This document shows, one piece after another, positions 1 to 8,021 of a DNA stretch of 30,920 nt (the stretch's first letter is position 1; each line of letters begins with the position of its first letter). Origin of the DNA: Methanosarcinales archaeon. GTDB taxonomy: Archaea > Halobacteriota > Methanosarcinia > Methanosarcinales > Methanogasteraceae. A program made the translations under genes and the position numbers. The stretch covers positions 1 through 30,920 of the forward strand of contig JAUWGA010000002.1 of assembly GCA_030606635.1 (NCBI GenBank). The letters run 5' to 3'. The notes under the pieces are model-generated. The model did not search any database and was not told where the DNA came from. It saw only the letters and a program-made list of their open reading frames with translations.

Positions 1-2367
1 GGGGTCCAGTCACTCGTCGATGCAGACGCAATCGCTGCCGGAATTCACGGGAACGTCACCAACAACACCATCTCTGATATTCTTGAATGCGATTCGAGAT
101 CGAAGCCCTGCTGGGGCTGCCACAACAGCGACGGCATGCAGCCGGAGGGGATGGGGGACAGGAACTTCATTTACCAACCGCAAAAGGAGCCGTGGTCATG
201 CGAGGACTGTCACGCACGAAGCGATGAATGGAACGCGGAAACGAGTTACGGCGAGACATGGATTAGTTCGAGTTATCCGCCGAACCGGCTGCCTCCGATA
301 ATATATACGCATTACCCGAACTCAACGACCCTTGAGACCAGTATGAGCCATGGGCGTTGTGTAGACTGTCACAACAACAGCATCAACCAGAACCACGCGG
401 ACACGCACGGGCAGCTGCTCAAAAACACGCTCGCATCGAACATCTCACACTACGGCACAACGATAGACCTGATCAATCCGACCGAGGACTGCGGCATCTG
501 CCACAACAACACAACAGCCGGACTGATCTGGGGAGATGCTCCGCAGAACGAGCACGGAAACTTCACGAACTATTCAAACACGGAAGATGGCTGCTACAGC
601 TGCCACACAAACGATGACCAGACTCCGGCGGACTTGCATGCAGCGAATCTGTGGTCTGGGACGGGCGGATTCGATTGCTTGAGATGCCACGACGAGGACG
701 GGTTTGCAAAGAACAAGCGGATAAACGCAAGCGTCTTTGGGGAGGCGATGCACTGGAATACAAACGATATCTCGCTTGAGTACGGCTTGAACAGGTCCTG
801 CTGGGTCTGCCACTTCGAGGACGGTCTGAACGCAGACCTGCACTACACGCGAATGGATCCGCCATATCTCTGCTACGACTGCCACCGCAAGACCCCCCCT
901 CCATTTGACAATGTGAGCGCTGCACCAGAGGTTCACAATCACTTCAAGAACGGAACCAACATCTCTGCGTACTGGGGGCGCCCGACAGACTCAGACTCAT
1001 GCATGGGCTGTCACAACCAGTCAGAGATGAAATACGCATTCACCGAGAACGACACCTACCACACGGCATTCTCGGTTGTATCCCACTACGGGAACAACCG
1101 GACCGATATCGCGGATATGTTCATGGAGAATAACAACACCGCGTACTGCTCATACTGCCACATCAATACATCGACTCCGTTCATGGAATTCGAAAACGAC
1201 AGAAATATCCAGCACGCAGGAAGCCAGGACTGCAACGACTGTCATGGTGAAGGGCGGCTTCACAACGAGACCCTGACACGGGTGCAGACGAGCGGGAACT
1301 GCACAGACTGCCACGCGCTCTACGGGGTTAACAAGGCAGGCACAGTCTACGAGATCAATGTGACAGCGATGAATCTGGGCGTGCACGAGAATGTCAATGA
1401 GAATATGACCGGCATCGCTTCGTCAGAGGTCAGTGATGCGAACAACGCCAAATGCTGGGGCTGCCACGTACCTGACGGCGCATATCCTGAGAGTGGGCAC
1501 AAGGACACATTCAACAATGATGCGTATCTCTGCTATGACTGCCACAACGGCACTTATGCGTACCAGAACGTGAGCACCGCAACCGCGGTCTATAACCACT
1601 TCAAGAGCGGTGTAAACATCACAGCACGCACGAGTGCCGAGACGAACTCGACCTCATGTGGGCATGGGTGCCACAACTTAAGCACGATGAAGGTTCCGGG
1701 CTTCGATGCAAGTGGGAACGCGACGTACCGCGTCAATATGTCTCAGTCGTCACACTATCCGTGGAACCGCACCGACATCATCCTTGCAAGCGACCTCTCT
1801 GACTGCGCATGGTGCCACCGGAACTCGGCAAACGAGTTCATCGACATATTCGAAAATCCGGGTCCGCCGAACTACACCGCAAACATCCAACATGCGACAA
1901 AGACGTCTGGCTGCATCGTTTCCGAATGCCACGACAGAGGCAGGATACATGATATAAGCCTCAAGATCCCTGTGTTTGAATGGGCGGATGAGTGCGGGAA
2001 CTGCCACTTCGAACTGAACGACTCTGATGCTTATGTGAACGAGACGATGTTTAATGCGAGTGTGCATGGGGCTGTGAACTGCACAAAGTGTCACATAAAC
2101 GAGGAGATGAATCATCCGATCGAGGAGTACACATGGAAGTGGTGCGAGTGCTGCCACTCGTACCAGTCAGATCCGATAAACGAGAGCGATCGGCATAACG
2201 TCACCGCGGATCCCGCGAACTATTCGGCAAAGGGCGTGAATGTGCTCACGATTACGGAATGCACGGAATGCCACAATGCGACCGCTTATGAAAATTCGAA
2301 GCAGAACTTCAATGCCAGTTCAGAGCGTGAGTGCAGATGGTGCCACAGTTACCCCGATGAGTGGTGA
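1..2367 (+). CDS. Large multiheme c-type cytochrome, 5' end missing
   Basis: The frame is open from base 1, so the start lies outside the window; about 788 residues are visible. I count 22 haem c attachment motifs: 20 canonical CxxCH (the first, CWGCH, near base 110) plus one CX3CH (CGHGCH near 1660) and one CX4CH (CIVSECH near 1914). Such proteins carry electrons across the cell envelope, for example in extracellular electron transfer by ANME-type archaea; that role is inferred. The chain is rich in Asn and N-x-S/T sequons, as expected of a glycosylated extracellular archaeal protein. An internal duplication is visible: the block from the CYDCH near 870 to about 1275 resembles the block from the CYDCH near 1530 to about 1965, with shared NHFK, NIQHA and CH-x-x-GR-(L/I)H landmarks. 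There is no C-terminal membrane helix; it ends in CRWCHSYPDEW. It converges on the next gene with a 10-base gap. Confidence 0.93.
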   Translation, partial: GVQSLVDADAIAAGIHGNVTNNTISDILECDSRSKPCWGCHNSDGMQPEGMGDRNFIYQPQKEPWSCEDCHARSDEWNAETSYGETWISSSYPPNRLPPIIYTHYPNSTTLETSMSHGRCVDCHNNSINQNHADTHGQLLKNTLASNISHYGTTIDLINPTEDCGICHNNTTAGLIWGDAPQNEHGNFTNYSNTEDGCYSCHTNDDQTPADLHAANLWSGTGGFDCLRCHDEDGFAKNKRINASVFGEAMHWNTNDISLEYGLNRSCWVCHFEDGLNADLHYTRMDPPYLCYDCHRKTPPPFDNVSAAPEVHNHFKNGTNISAYWGRPTDSDSCMGCHNQSEMKYAFTENDTYHTAFSVVSHYGNNRTDIADMFMENNNTAYCSYCHINTSTPFMEFENDRNIQHAGSQDCNDCHGEGRLHNETLTRVQTSGNCTDCHALYGVNKAGTVYEINVTAMNLGVHENVNENMTGIASSEVSDANNAKCWGCHVPDGAYPESGHKDTFNNDAYLCYDCHNGTYAYQNVSTATAVYNHFKSGVNITARTSAETNSTSCGHGCHNLSTMKVPGFDASGNATYRVNMSQSSHYPWNRTDIILASDLSDCAWCHRNSANEFIDIFENPGPPNYTANIQHATKTSGCIVSECHDRGRIHDISLKIPVFEWADECGNCHFELNDSDAYVNETMFNASVHGAVNCTKCHINEEMNHPIEEYTWKWCECCHSYQSDPINESDRHNVTADPANYSAKGVNVLTITECTECHNATAYENSKQNFNASSERECRWCHSYPDEW

Positions 2368-2377
2368 TATGCCAGAC

Positions 2378-3193
2378 TCATGCGATATCTGTTGAGGTAT
2401 CGATCTGGATACCTTCACTAATCTTGAACTTGAGCATATCCGTGATCGGAGACATTCCACGAATCTTCGGGATGGACAGTCTACTCACGATCTCGTCGGA
2501 ATTGCGGAGCAGTTCTATATCGAAGACCACATCACATGCATTGATGATCTCGTTCTCGAGCGTCCGGTCATGCGTGTTCTTCAATCCGTACAGGTAAGTC
2601 ATCCCGTCGAGTTCCTTGGTTGTCTCATAGATAACGTTCATGAGTTTCCTGATCTGCCCGACATTGACACTGAGATTTAAGAAGAACGAGAATGTGTCAA
2701 ATAGGATGTTTGCACCGCTAAAGTCTTCTTCCGTCTCAATATTTTGTAGATTGTATATCATGAAATCTACGATCTGGTTGTCCACGTACTCGTTGCCCAC
2801 GTTATCGACCAGTTCACCCTGGGCAGTAATATAATATTCACTATATATATCGATGAACGTTATTTCTGATATATCATACCCCATGCTCCGTATGTTCTGC
2901 GCAACGTACTTGGGTCTCCGCCCGGTAACCACGTAATACGTCTTGCGTGTCTGTGTAAACTGGTGTAAAAATATCTCTGTCATCGATTTCGGATCTCCTG
3001 AGAGATATACCACCGATCCGGACGGAAGACCCCCGCCAAGATTGCGATCAAGGATGAAGATTCCAGTGGCTTTAACCGCTGAAGCAGGAGCTACATCTAG
3101 AGGTGCCACGACCTTACCGATCGTAGCTAAGGCAGATGCCTTTGCTATCCTTCTGCGTGTACCATCCGCAACCGTATCTTGCAATTCTAGCAT
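2378..3193 (-). CDS. RAD55/KaiC-like RecA-superfamily protein with degenerate Walker A
   Basis: This 271-residue protein has the layout of single-domain archaeal RAD55/KaiC-like ATPases: an N-terminal lead, the P-loop region at about residues 60-73, a Walker-B-like hydrophobic strand ILFDTFS at about 163-169, and a GLKNTHD stretch later. The P-loop reads SGDPKSMTE instead of GxxxxGK(S/T), so normal nucleotide binding is doubtful. I chose the ATG at 3193 because GGAAG sits about nine bases upstream; an in-frame GTG at 3202 is possible but has that site directly against it. The gene is divergent from nikR across a palindrome-rich spacer and convergent with the cytochrome. Relatives are often regulatory or accessory ATPases; the function here is unknown. 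Confidence 0.75.
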   Translation of the reverse strand: MLELQDTVADGTRRRIAKASALATIGKVVAPLDVAPASAVKATGIFILDRNLGGGLPSGSVVYLSGDPKSMTEIFLHQFTQTRKTYYVVTGRRPKYVAQNIRSMGYDISEITFIDIYSEYYITAQGELVDNVGNEYVDNQIVDFMIYNLQNIETEEDFSGANILFDTFSFFLNLSVNVGQIRKLMNVIYETTKELDGMTYLYGLKNTHDRTLENEIINACDVVFDIELLRNSDEIVSRLSIPKIRGMSPITDMLKFKISEGIQIDTSTDIA

Positions 3194-3244
3194 ATTCTCC
3201 ACTTCCTTTTGTTAATTAGGTTAGTTCTCATCCTATAAAAATGT

Positions 3245-3269
3245 TCTCATTATCTACATAATAATGAGA
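3245..3269. promoter_or_regulatory. Palindrome, candidate operator 1 in the nikR divergent promoter region
   Basis: Nine-base arms TCTCATTAT (3245-3253) and ATAATGAGA (3261-3269) are perfect inverted repeats around a 7-base spacer. The site lies between the RAD55-like gene and nikR. A second partial copy of the left arm, GTTCTCAT, occurs about 20 bases upstream near 3223. A dimeric DNA-binding protein is the natural candidate ligand; NikR itself is possible but not shown. Confidence 0.5.
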
Positions 3270-3271
3270 TT

Positions 3272-3320
3272 CTATGTGATTGGATACATAGTATTATTAA
3301 TGCATGGGCGGATATGCATT
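3272..3320. promoter_or_regulatory. Two spaced palindromes upstream of nikR, candidate operators 2 and 3
   Basis: Two inverted repeats with identical 8-base spacers lie side by side. CTATGT (3272-3277) pairs with ACATAG (3286-3291), and AATGCAT (3299-3305) pairs with ATGCATT (3314-3320). Both spacers end in GGAT and the centres are 28 bases apart, so a protein could dock on one face of the helix. They lie 40-90 bases before the nikR start, where archaeal repressors commonly act. The known E. coli NikR operator has GTATGA arms 16 bases apart, which these do not match, so autoregulation by NikR is only a guess. Confidence 0.45.
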
Positions 3321-3360
3321 GTTTAACACAGTACTGCACACCACATAAGGGATGATCGAA

Positions 3361-3782
3361 TGGAACCAGAACAGGAATTGATGAGAATCGGAGTATCGCT
3401 ACCGGATAACTTGCTGACAAGGTTTGATGAAATACTTACGAAACGGGGATACTCGTCGAGATCAGAGGGCATCAGGGATGCAATCCGAAGTTATATCCGG
3501 TACTACGAATGGGCAAGCGAGGTCAAGGGGGACCGGCTTGGCGTCATATCGCTGACTTACAACCACGAGCAACACGGACTTATCGATGCGCTTGCCGACA
3601 TTCAGCATCAGCATCTGGAGGTGATCCAGTCCTCGATGCATTTCCATGCAGATGAGAAGACATGCCTCGAGCTCATCGCGCTGCACGGTGATGCGAAAGA
3701 TCTCAAAAAGGTAGCAGAGGGTCTTATGGCGCTCAAGGGTGTAGAGCATCTGAAACTGACTACCATTTCGACTATAAAGTGA
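3361..3782 (+). CDS. nikR: NikR-family nickel-responsive transcriptional regulator
   Basis: This 140-residue protein has an N-terminal ribbon-helix-helix DNA-binding domain (about residues 7-50, with the strand RIGVSLPDNLL) and a C-terminal ACT-like metal-binding domain. The nickel ligands fit the E. coli spacing exactly: H83, H94, H96 and C102 correspond to H76, H87, H89 and C95 (intervals 11, 2 and 6). It should bind DNA when Ni(II)-loaded and repress nickel uptake genes. Nickel matters to such archaea because of methyl-coenzyme M reductase F430, CO dehydrogenase and hydrogenases. The gene ends one base before lysS and the two are probably cotranscribed. Three palindromes lie upstream. Confidence 0.93.
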
Positions 3783-3783
3783 G

Positions 3784-5289
3784 ATGGACGAGCCAAGACA
3801 CTGGGCAGATGTCATCGCAGATAACGTAGCCGCAAAGAAGCACACCATCGCGACAGGGATCACCCCTTCAGGGGAGATTCACATCGGAAACATGCGCGAG
3901 GTAGTGACCGCGGATGCGGCGTACCGTGCACTTTGCGATGCAGGGATCGATGCAGAGTTAATCTATATCGCAGATACCTTAGATCCGCTTCGTAAGGTCT
4001 ATCCGTTTCTCTCTGATGATTATAGTGAGCACGTCGGAAAACCGCTTTCCGCCGTACCCTGCCCGTGCGGGGCTTGCGCGAACTATGCCGAGCATTACCT
4101 GACGCCGTTTCTCGAATCGCTTGAGCGGCTGGACATCAGTCCCACGATATACCGCGCGCATGAACTCTATGGACGCGGGGATTTCGTGCCTGCCACCATG
4201 ACCGCGCTTGCCAACCGGGACCGGATCGCTACGATCATCGAAGAGGTATCGCATAGGGAAATCCCTGCTGGATGGAGTCCTTTCAATGTTATATGTGAGG
4301 AGTGCGGGAGGATTACGACCACAACAATCTCTGAGTTCGATGAAAATGCAGGAACCGTTGATTACGCATGCGAATGCGGCCACTCTGGCACGGTGCCTGC
4401 GAAAGGGAACGGAAAGCTGACATGGAGGGTTGACTGGGCTTCCAGGTGGCGCGTTCTCGGCGTCACGATCGAGCCGTTTGGCAAGGATCATGCGACAAGA
4501 GGCGGCTCGTATGACACAGGTACGAGGATCTCGAGGGAGATATACGATTATGAGCCCCCGTATCCGATCGTCTATGAGTGGATCCACCTGAAGGGAAAGG
4601 GCGCGATGTCGTCATCGACCGGGGTTACTGTAACGATCGCGGATATGTTGCAGGTCATGCCACCCGAGGTGCTCAGGTACTTAATCATCCGGGCAAAGCC
4701 AGAGAAGCACATAGACTTTGATCCAGCCCGCATCATTGATCTGATCGATGAGTTTGACCGCGCGACAGGCAGGGCAGTGGAACTGTCCAGAACAAAAGAG
4801 TACCTCAAGTCAGATATCCCGTTTACGCATCTCGTAACCGCTGTGCAGATTGCATCCGACCTAAGTGGAATTCGCGAGGTGCTTGACCGGAGCGGCTACG
4901 ATGGGCACGACGAGGCGTCTGTTAGGCGGCGCGTCTTAAACGTCGAGAACTGGCTCACGTCGTATGCACCCGACTCTGCTATATTCGAGGTGCAGGAGAT
5001 GCTGCCTGATGCCGTGAAGAATCTCTCTGATGAGCAGAGAGCAGGGCTTGGGACACTTGCATCCCGCATTCAGGGGGGCGTGGCAGCCAAAGACCTGCAT
5101 GATCTCGTGTACGCGGTCTCCGAAGAATCCGGCATCTCAGCAAACAAGATGTTCCAGGCGATCTACACATCCCTACTCGGGAAGAAATCTGGTCCGAGAG
5201 CAGGATATTTCATGGCGTCCCTCGACCGGGAGTTTTTGCTGGACCGGCTGCGGGCGGCTGGCGGCGAGAGCGCGGTGGTGGATGAATGA
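3784..5289 (+). CDS. lysS: Lysyl-tRNA synthetase, class I
   Basis: This 501-residue protein charges tRNA-Lys with lysine using ATP in the cytoplasm. It is the class I enzyme typical of many archaea, not the class II enzyme of most bacteria. The HIGH-type signature is HIGN at residues 33-36 (PSGEIHIGNMRE), and the KMSKS-type loop is KGKGAMSSS at about 270-278. Cysteine pairs near 93-97 and in the CEECGR and CECGH segments (about 178-200) suggest zinc sites. The start ATG follows the nikR stop after one base, so translation is probably coupled. Pairing a regulator with a tRNA synthetase is not an obvious functional link. Confidence 0.96.
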   Translation: MDEPRHWADVIADNVAAKKHTIATGITPSGEIHIGNMREVVTADAAYRALCDAGIDAELIYIADTLDPLRKVYPFLSDDYSEHVGKPLSAVPCPCGACANYAEHYLTPFLESLERLDISPTIYRAHELYGRGDFVPATMTALANRDRIATIIEEVSHREIPAGWSPFNVICEECGRITTTTISEFDENAGTVDYACECGHSGTVPAKGNGKLTWRVDWASRWRVLGVTIEPFGKDHATRGGSYDTGTRISREIYDYEPPYPIVYEWIHLKGKGAMSSSTGVTVTIADMLQVMPPEVLRYLIIRAKPEKHIDFDPARIIDLIDEFDRATGRAVELSRTKEYLKSDIPFTHLVTAVQIASDLSGIREVLDRSGYDGHDEASVRRRVLNVENWLTSYAPDSAIFEVQEMLPDAVKNLSDEQRAGLGTLASRIQGGVAAKDLHDLVYAVSEESGISANKMFQAIYTSLLGKKSGPRAGYFMASLDREFLLDRLRAAGGESAVVDE

Positions 5290-5406
5290 TCTGTGATTGG
5301 GTTTAACTGGTGACGTATGCGAAAGATTTATGACTGCCACCAAACCAAACAGTAGTTATACGTCTGGCAGATGGTGCAAGCGGCACCGTCGTCAGGAGAT
5401 TAACAG

Positions 5407-5520
5407 ATGTGCCTCGATAAGCTCTCAAGGATGGACTCCTTCCTAATTGCAAAACTCGGGAATGCCAGCAGGAACGATGTTTACAATTATTTAGGAATCC
5501 AATTCAAGGAAAGATTATAA
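5407..5520 (+). CDS. Possible small protein of 37 residues
   Basis: An ATG at 5407 opens a 37-codon frame ending at the TAA 5518-5520. It is preceded by AGGAG about eight bases upstream, a good archaeal ribosome binding site. The product (ending GIQFKERL) has balanced composition with hydrophobic and charged residues alternating, but I recognise no family. Its 3' end overlaps the TATA box of the following lipoprotein gene. It could be a remnant of a longer gene or chance. The rest of 5290-5567 shows nothing else I can support. Confidence 0.25.
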   Translation: MCLDKLSRMDSFLIAKLGNASRNDVYNYLGIQFKERL

Positions 5521-5523
5521 ATA
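5511..5523 (+). promoter_or_regulatory. TATA box of the lipoprotein gene
   Basis: The stretch AAGATTATAAATA is a strong archaeal TATA element. It lies about 50 bases before the ATG at 5568, giving a predicted transcript start near 5543 and a leader of about 25 bases that contains the GGAGGAT ribosome binding site. Confidence 0.6.
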
Positions 5524-5567
5524 CGAGGAGAAGATAGAATACAGTAACATTAAGGAGGATATAAGCT

Positions 5568-6011
5568 ATGAGCAAAACCATGCTTAGAATTGTTGCAATT
5601 GCAATGATTGTATTGATCGTCGCATTTTCCGGGTGCCTCGGGGACGATGAACCCGCCGAAGTTGAGCCTACACCGGAAGCAACGCCGGCAGCAACGCCGG
5701 AAGCAACGCCTGCGGCAACGCCGGTAACGCCTGCGGAAACGCCGGCAGTTGAAGAAACAAAGATCGCTGATGCAGAAGAGGGGTTCACGCCAAAAAGCAG
5801 TGATCGCCCAGCTCTTGAAGTCCCCAGTGGAGGATGCGAAGGTCTTGATCAAAATGTCTTAAGACGGTACGATCACGACAAGAATGGACTGATCGACAGT
5901 GGCGAGATGGAAACTGCAAAGATCGGTTACGAGAGTAACTACGAGAAGCCAGAAGACTACGCGCAGATTTTGTATGCATACGAGCATCAATGCTCTGTAG
6001 AGACAGAGTGA
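5568..6011 (+). CDS. Secreted lipoprotein with Thr/Pro/Ala repeats and an EF-hand
   Basis: This 147-residue protein starts with a hydrophobic signal segment (residues 5-20) and a lipobox-like AFSGC with Cys23, so it is probably exported and lipid-anchored outside the membrane. Residues about 35-60 are a low-complexity linker built from TPEA and TPAA units, encoded by near-repeats of GCAACGCCGG. Residues 102-113 form a calcium-type EF-hand loop: D102, D104, N106, D110 and E113 occupy positions 1, 3, 5, 9 and 12. Two cysteines (C90 and C142) flank the domain and could form a disulphide. A strong GGAGGAT site precedes the ATG, and a hairpin with a T tract follows. The partner is unknown; a cell-surface calcium-dependent role is inferred. 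Confidence 0.8.
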   Translation: MSKTMLRIVAIAMIVLIVAFSGCLGDDEPAEVEPTPEATPAATPEATPAATPVTPAETPAVEETKIADAEEGFTPKSSDRPALEVPSGGCEGLDQNVLRRYDHDKNGLIDSGEMETAKIGYESNYEKPEDYAQILYAYEHQCSVETE

Positions 6012-6045
6012 GGGTGATTTTCACACCCCCGCACTCTTTTTTTTT
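6006..6045 (+). terminator. Hairpin plus T-tract terminator after the lipoprotein gene
   Basis: GAGTG (6006-6010) pairs with CACTC (6032-6036), and GGGTG (6012-6016) pairs with CACCC (6024-6028). Nine T residues follow at 6037-6045. The stem includes the TGA stop codon. A T-rich run alone can terminate in archaea, so this site should be efficient. Confidence 0.7.
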
Positions 6046-6090
6046 ATTTCAGTTGAGACAGCTTATTTTGTCTGCCTTCTATTTCCCCAA

Positions 6091-6192
6091 TCATCGTTTC
6101 AGCGCCAGCCAGCCCCGGAATGCCAGAAGCACGACCGCAGCCGTGACAAGCCATGTCAACGCCTGCCGGAAGCGAAACTTAAATCTATCCAC
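6091..6192 (-). CDS. Possible single-helix membrane miniprotein, 33 residues
   Basis: A GTG at 6192 opens a 33-codon frame ending at the TGA 6091-6093. The product has a basic N-terminus (DRFKFRFRQ), then one hydrophobic helix of about 18 residues, then a basic tail (ALKR). This is the shape of a real membrane miniprotein, but there is no clear ribosome binding site. It is divergent from coaD and overlaps that gene's presumed promoter, so chance is quite possible. Confidence 0.25.
   Translation of the reverse strand: MDRFKFRFRQALTWLVTAAVVLLAFRGWLALKR
6175..6184 (+). promoter_or_regulatory. TATA-like element of coaD-hemA
   Basis: AACTTAAATC lies about 30 bases before the coaD ATG at 6211. 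Archaeal transcription starts about 25 bases after the TATA box, so the mRNA should be leaderless or have only a few leader bases. Confidence 0.45.
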
Positions 6193-6210
6193 TTGCGCAA
6201 AAGGGTAGTC

Positions 6211-6666
6211 ATGCCGCGAGTAGCAGTTGGCGGAACGTTCGATCCGCTCCATGACGGTCACGAAGCACTCATCAGCCGTGCGTATGAACTCGGCAGGGAT
6301 GGCGAGGTCGTCATCGGACTGACGTCGGACGATCTTGCGAGAAGGCGCGTCCAGCCGGTCGCTGATTACAGAATCAGGGAGCGCGAACTAACGCGATACG
6401 TGACCGACCGGTTCGGGATATCGCCAGAGATTGCAACCCTGCATGATCCTTATGGCACCGCGCTCGAGGAATCCTTCGATTATATCGTGGTCTCTCCTGA
6501 GACGCATCCTGCCGCTGTAAAGATCAATGAACTCCGCATGAAGCGCGGGATGCGCGAGATCGAGATCGTTCTGGTGCCTTTTGTCCTGGCAGAGGATGGG
6601 GTGCCGATCTCGTCCACGCGCATCAAGAACGGTGAGATCGATCCGCACGGAAGGTTGATAAGTTGA
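6211..6666 (+). CDS. coaD: Phosphopantetheine adenylyltransferase, archaeal type
   Basis: This 151-residue nucleotidyltransferase transfers AMP from ATP to 4'-phosphopantetheine to make dephospho-CoA, the penultimate step of coenzyme A synthesis. The N-terminus carries GGTFDPLHDGH with the catalytic HxxH pair at H14 and H17, and the C-terminal ISSTRIK motif closes the active site. I chose the ATG at 6211, which places GGTFDPLH at residue 7 as in relatives; a TTG at 6193 would add only six residues. hemA follows after 27 bases, so the two probably share a transcript. Confidence 0.92.
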   Translation: MPRVAVGGTFDPLHDGHEALISRAYELGRDGEVVIGLTSDDLARRRVQPVADYRIRERELTRYVTDRFGISPEIATLHDPYGTALEESFDYIVVSPETHPAAVKINELRMKRGMREIEIVLVPFVLAEDGVPISSTRIKNGEIDPHGRLIS

Positions 6667-6693
6667 TAAACGATTGCGAACAAAGGTGACCTG

Positions 6694-7947
6694 ATGACCG
6701 AGATATCCAGCATGATCATCACGCATACGAAAGCGAGCATCGATGATATTGAACATGCGTGGCACGGCACGGTTGGAGACATGTTGCACAGGCTTTACTC
6801 GCATGAACTGGTGCTCGAGTGTGCCGTGTTGATGACGTGCAACCGCGTCGAGGTGTACGTGGTCTCGCCGAAGGGCAGCAAGGTCTTGTTCGATTATGCA
6901 AAGAAGATGGGCGTTCCGGAACGGATCGTCGAGTTCAACGACCACGAAGAGTCGCTGGCGCATCTGATGAGGGTCGCATGTGGGCTCGAATCGATGATCG
7001 TTGGCGAGGATCAGATACTCGGGCAGATCAAGGAACTGTACCATACCGCCCGGCAGGCAGGCGTCACCGGAAAGGTGCTGGATACCGCTTTTGAGAAGGC
7101 GATCCACGTCGGGAAGAGGGTGCGGGCAGAGACGCGGATCAACCAGGGGTCAGTATCCATCGGGTCGGCAGCGGTCGATCTCGCAGAGGACGTGCTTGGC
7201 ACGCTTGAGGGAAAAATGGTTGTAATCATTGGTGCAGGCACGATGGGAACGCTCGTCGCACATGCGCTTGCGCACAAGAATGTTTCCGCGATATATGTTG
7301 CAAACCGCACCTTTGAGCGGGCAGAGGAACTTGCAGAGGAGTTGAACGGATTTGCGGTCAGGTACGACGAGATGGATAAGTACATCGCATGTTCAGACGT
7401 CGTGATCAGCGCAACATCAGCACCTCATGCGGTTATAACCTCGAAGATGCTGCGGCAGATCATGGAGAACCGCGAGAATCACAATCGTGATATGCTCCTG
7501 ATCGATATCGCCACCCCGCGGGACATCGAAGAGGCAGCGTCCGAACTACCGGATGTGAAACTCTACAACATCGACGGACTCAAGGAGATCAGTGATAGGA
7601 ATCTGCAAAAACGGCTGCAAGAGGTTGGAAGGGTCGAAGAGATTGTAGAAGCGGAGTATGAGTTACTTCAATTGCAGTACAAGAGTCAGCGTGCAGATAA
7701 AATCATAGCAGCACTGTACAGCCAGATACAGGACTTGAGAATCCGCGAACGAGAACGTGCGGTCAACCGGCTCTCTGCGAAGCACACGCTCGGGGATTTT
7801 GAACGTCAGGTGCTCGACGATCTCACGCACGCCATCACCAACAAGGTGCTGGCAGAACCGACAAAGACGCTGCGCAATGCCGCGGCAGAGGAGAATCTCG
7901 ACTTCCTCGAGACGACTGCTGCGCTCTTTAAGCTGGATATGAAATGA
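6694..7947 (+). CDS. hemA: Glutamyl-tRNA reductase
   Basis: This 417-residue enzyme reduces glutamyl-tRNA with NADPH to glutamate-1-semialdehyde, the first committed step of the C5 route to tetrapyrroles (haem, sirohaem, F430 and corrinoids). The catalytic cysteine is Cys49 in MTCNRVEVY. A Rossmann NADPH loop GAGTMG sits at 180-185, followed by ANRTFERAEELA. The C-terminal region (about 310-417) is the helical dimerisation domain, and the length is normal. A GGTGA ribosome site lies just before the ATG. Haem demand fits the multiheme cytochrome at the left edge of the window. Confidence 0.96.
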   Translation: MTEISSMIITHTKASIDDIEHAWHGTVGDMLHRLYSHELVLECAVLMTCNRVEVYVVSPKGSKVLFDYAKKMGVPERIVEFNDHEESLAHLMRVACGLESMIVGEDQILGQIKELYHTARQAGVTGKVLDTAFEKAIHVGKRVRAETRINQGSVSIGSAAVDLAEDVLGTLEGKMVVIIGAGTMGTLVAHALAHKNVSAIYVANRTFERAEELAEELNGFAVRYDEMDKYIACSDVVISATSAPHAVITSKMLRQIMENRENHNRDMLLIDIATPRDIEEAASELPDVKLYNIDGLKEISDRNLQKRLQEVGRVEEIVEAEYELLQLQYKSQRADKIIAALYSQIQDLRIRERERAVNRLSAKHTLGDFERQVLDDLTHAITNKVLAEPTKTLRNAAAEENLDFLETTAALFKLDMK

Positions 7948-8021
7948 TCTACGGTTTCGTTCGTGGACTTATCCGGATCTGAAAATGGGAATCAAATGGG
8001 TGTAAGTGCCATCCATCCCTA

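Noticed and set aside
3979..4587. 202-codon antisense frame across lysS
   Set aside because: Complementary to the conserved lysyl-tRNA synthetase domain; no independent features.
6388..7107. Long 239-codon frame on the minus strand across coaD and hemA
   Set aside because: It lies fully opposite two well supported genes, has no ribosome site, and shows no motif; it is a by-product of G+C-rich codon use.
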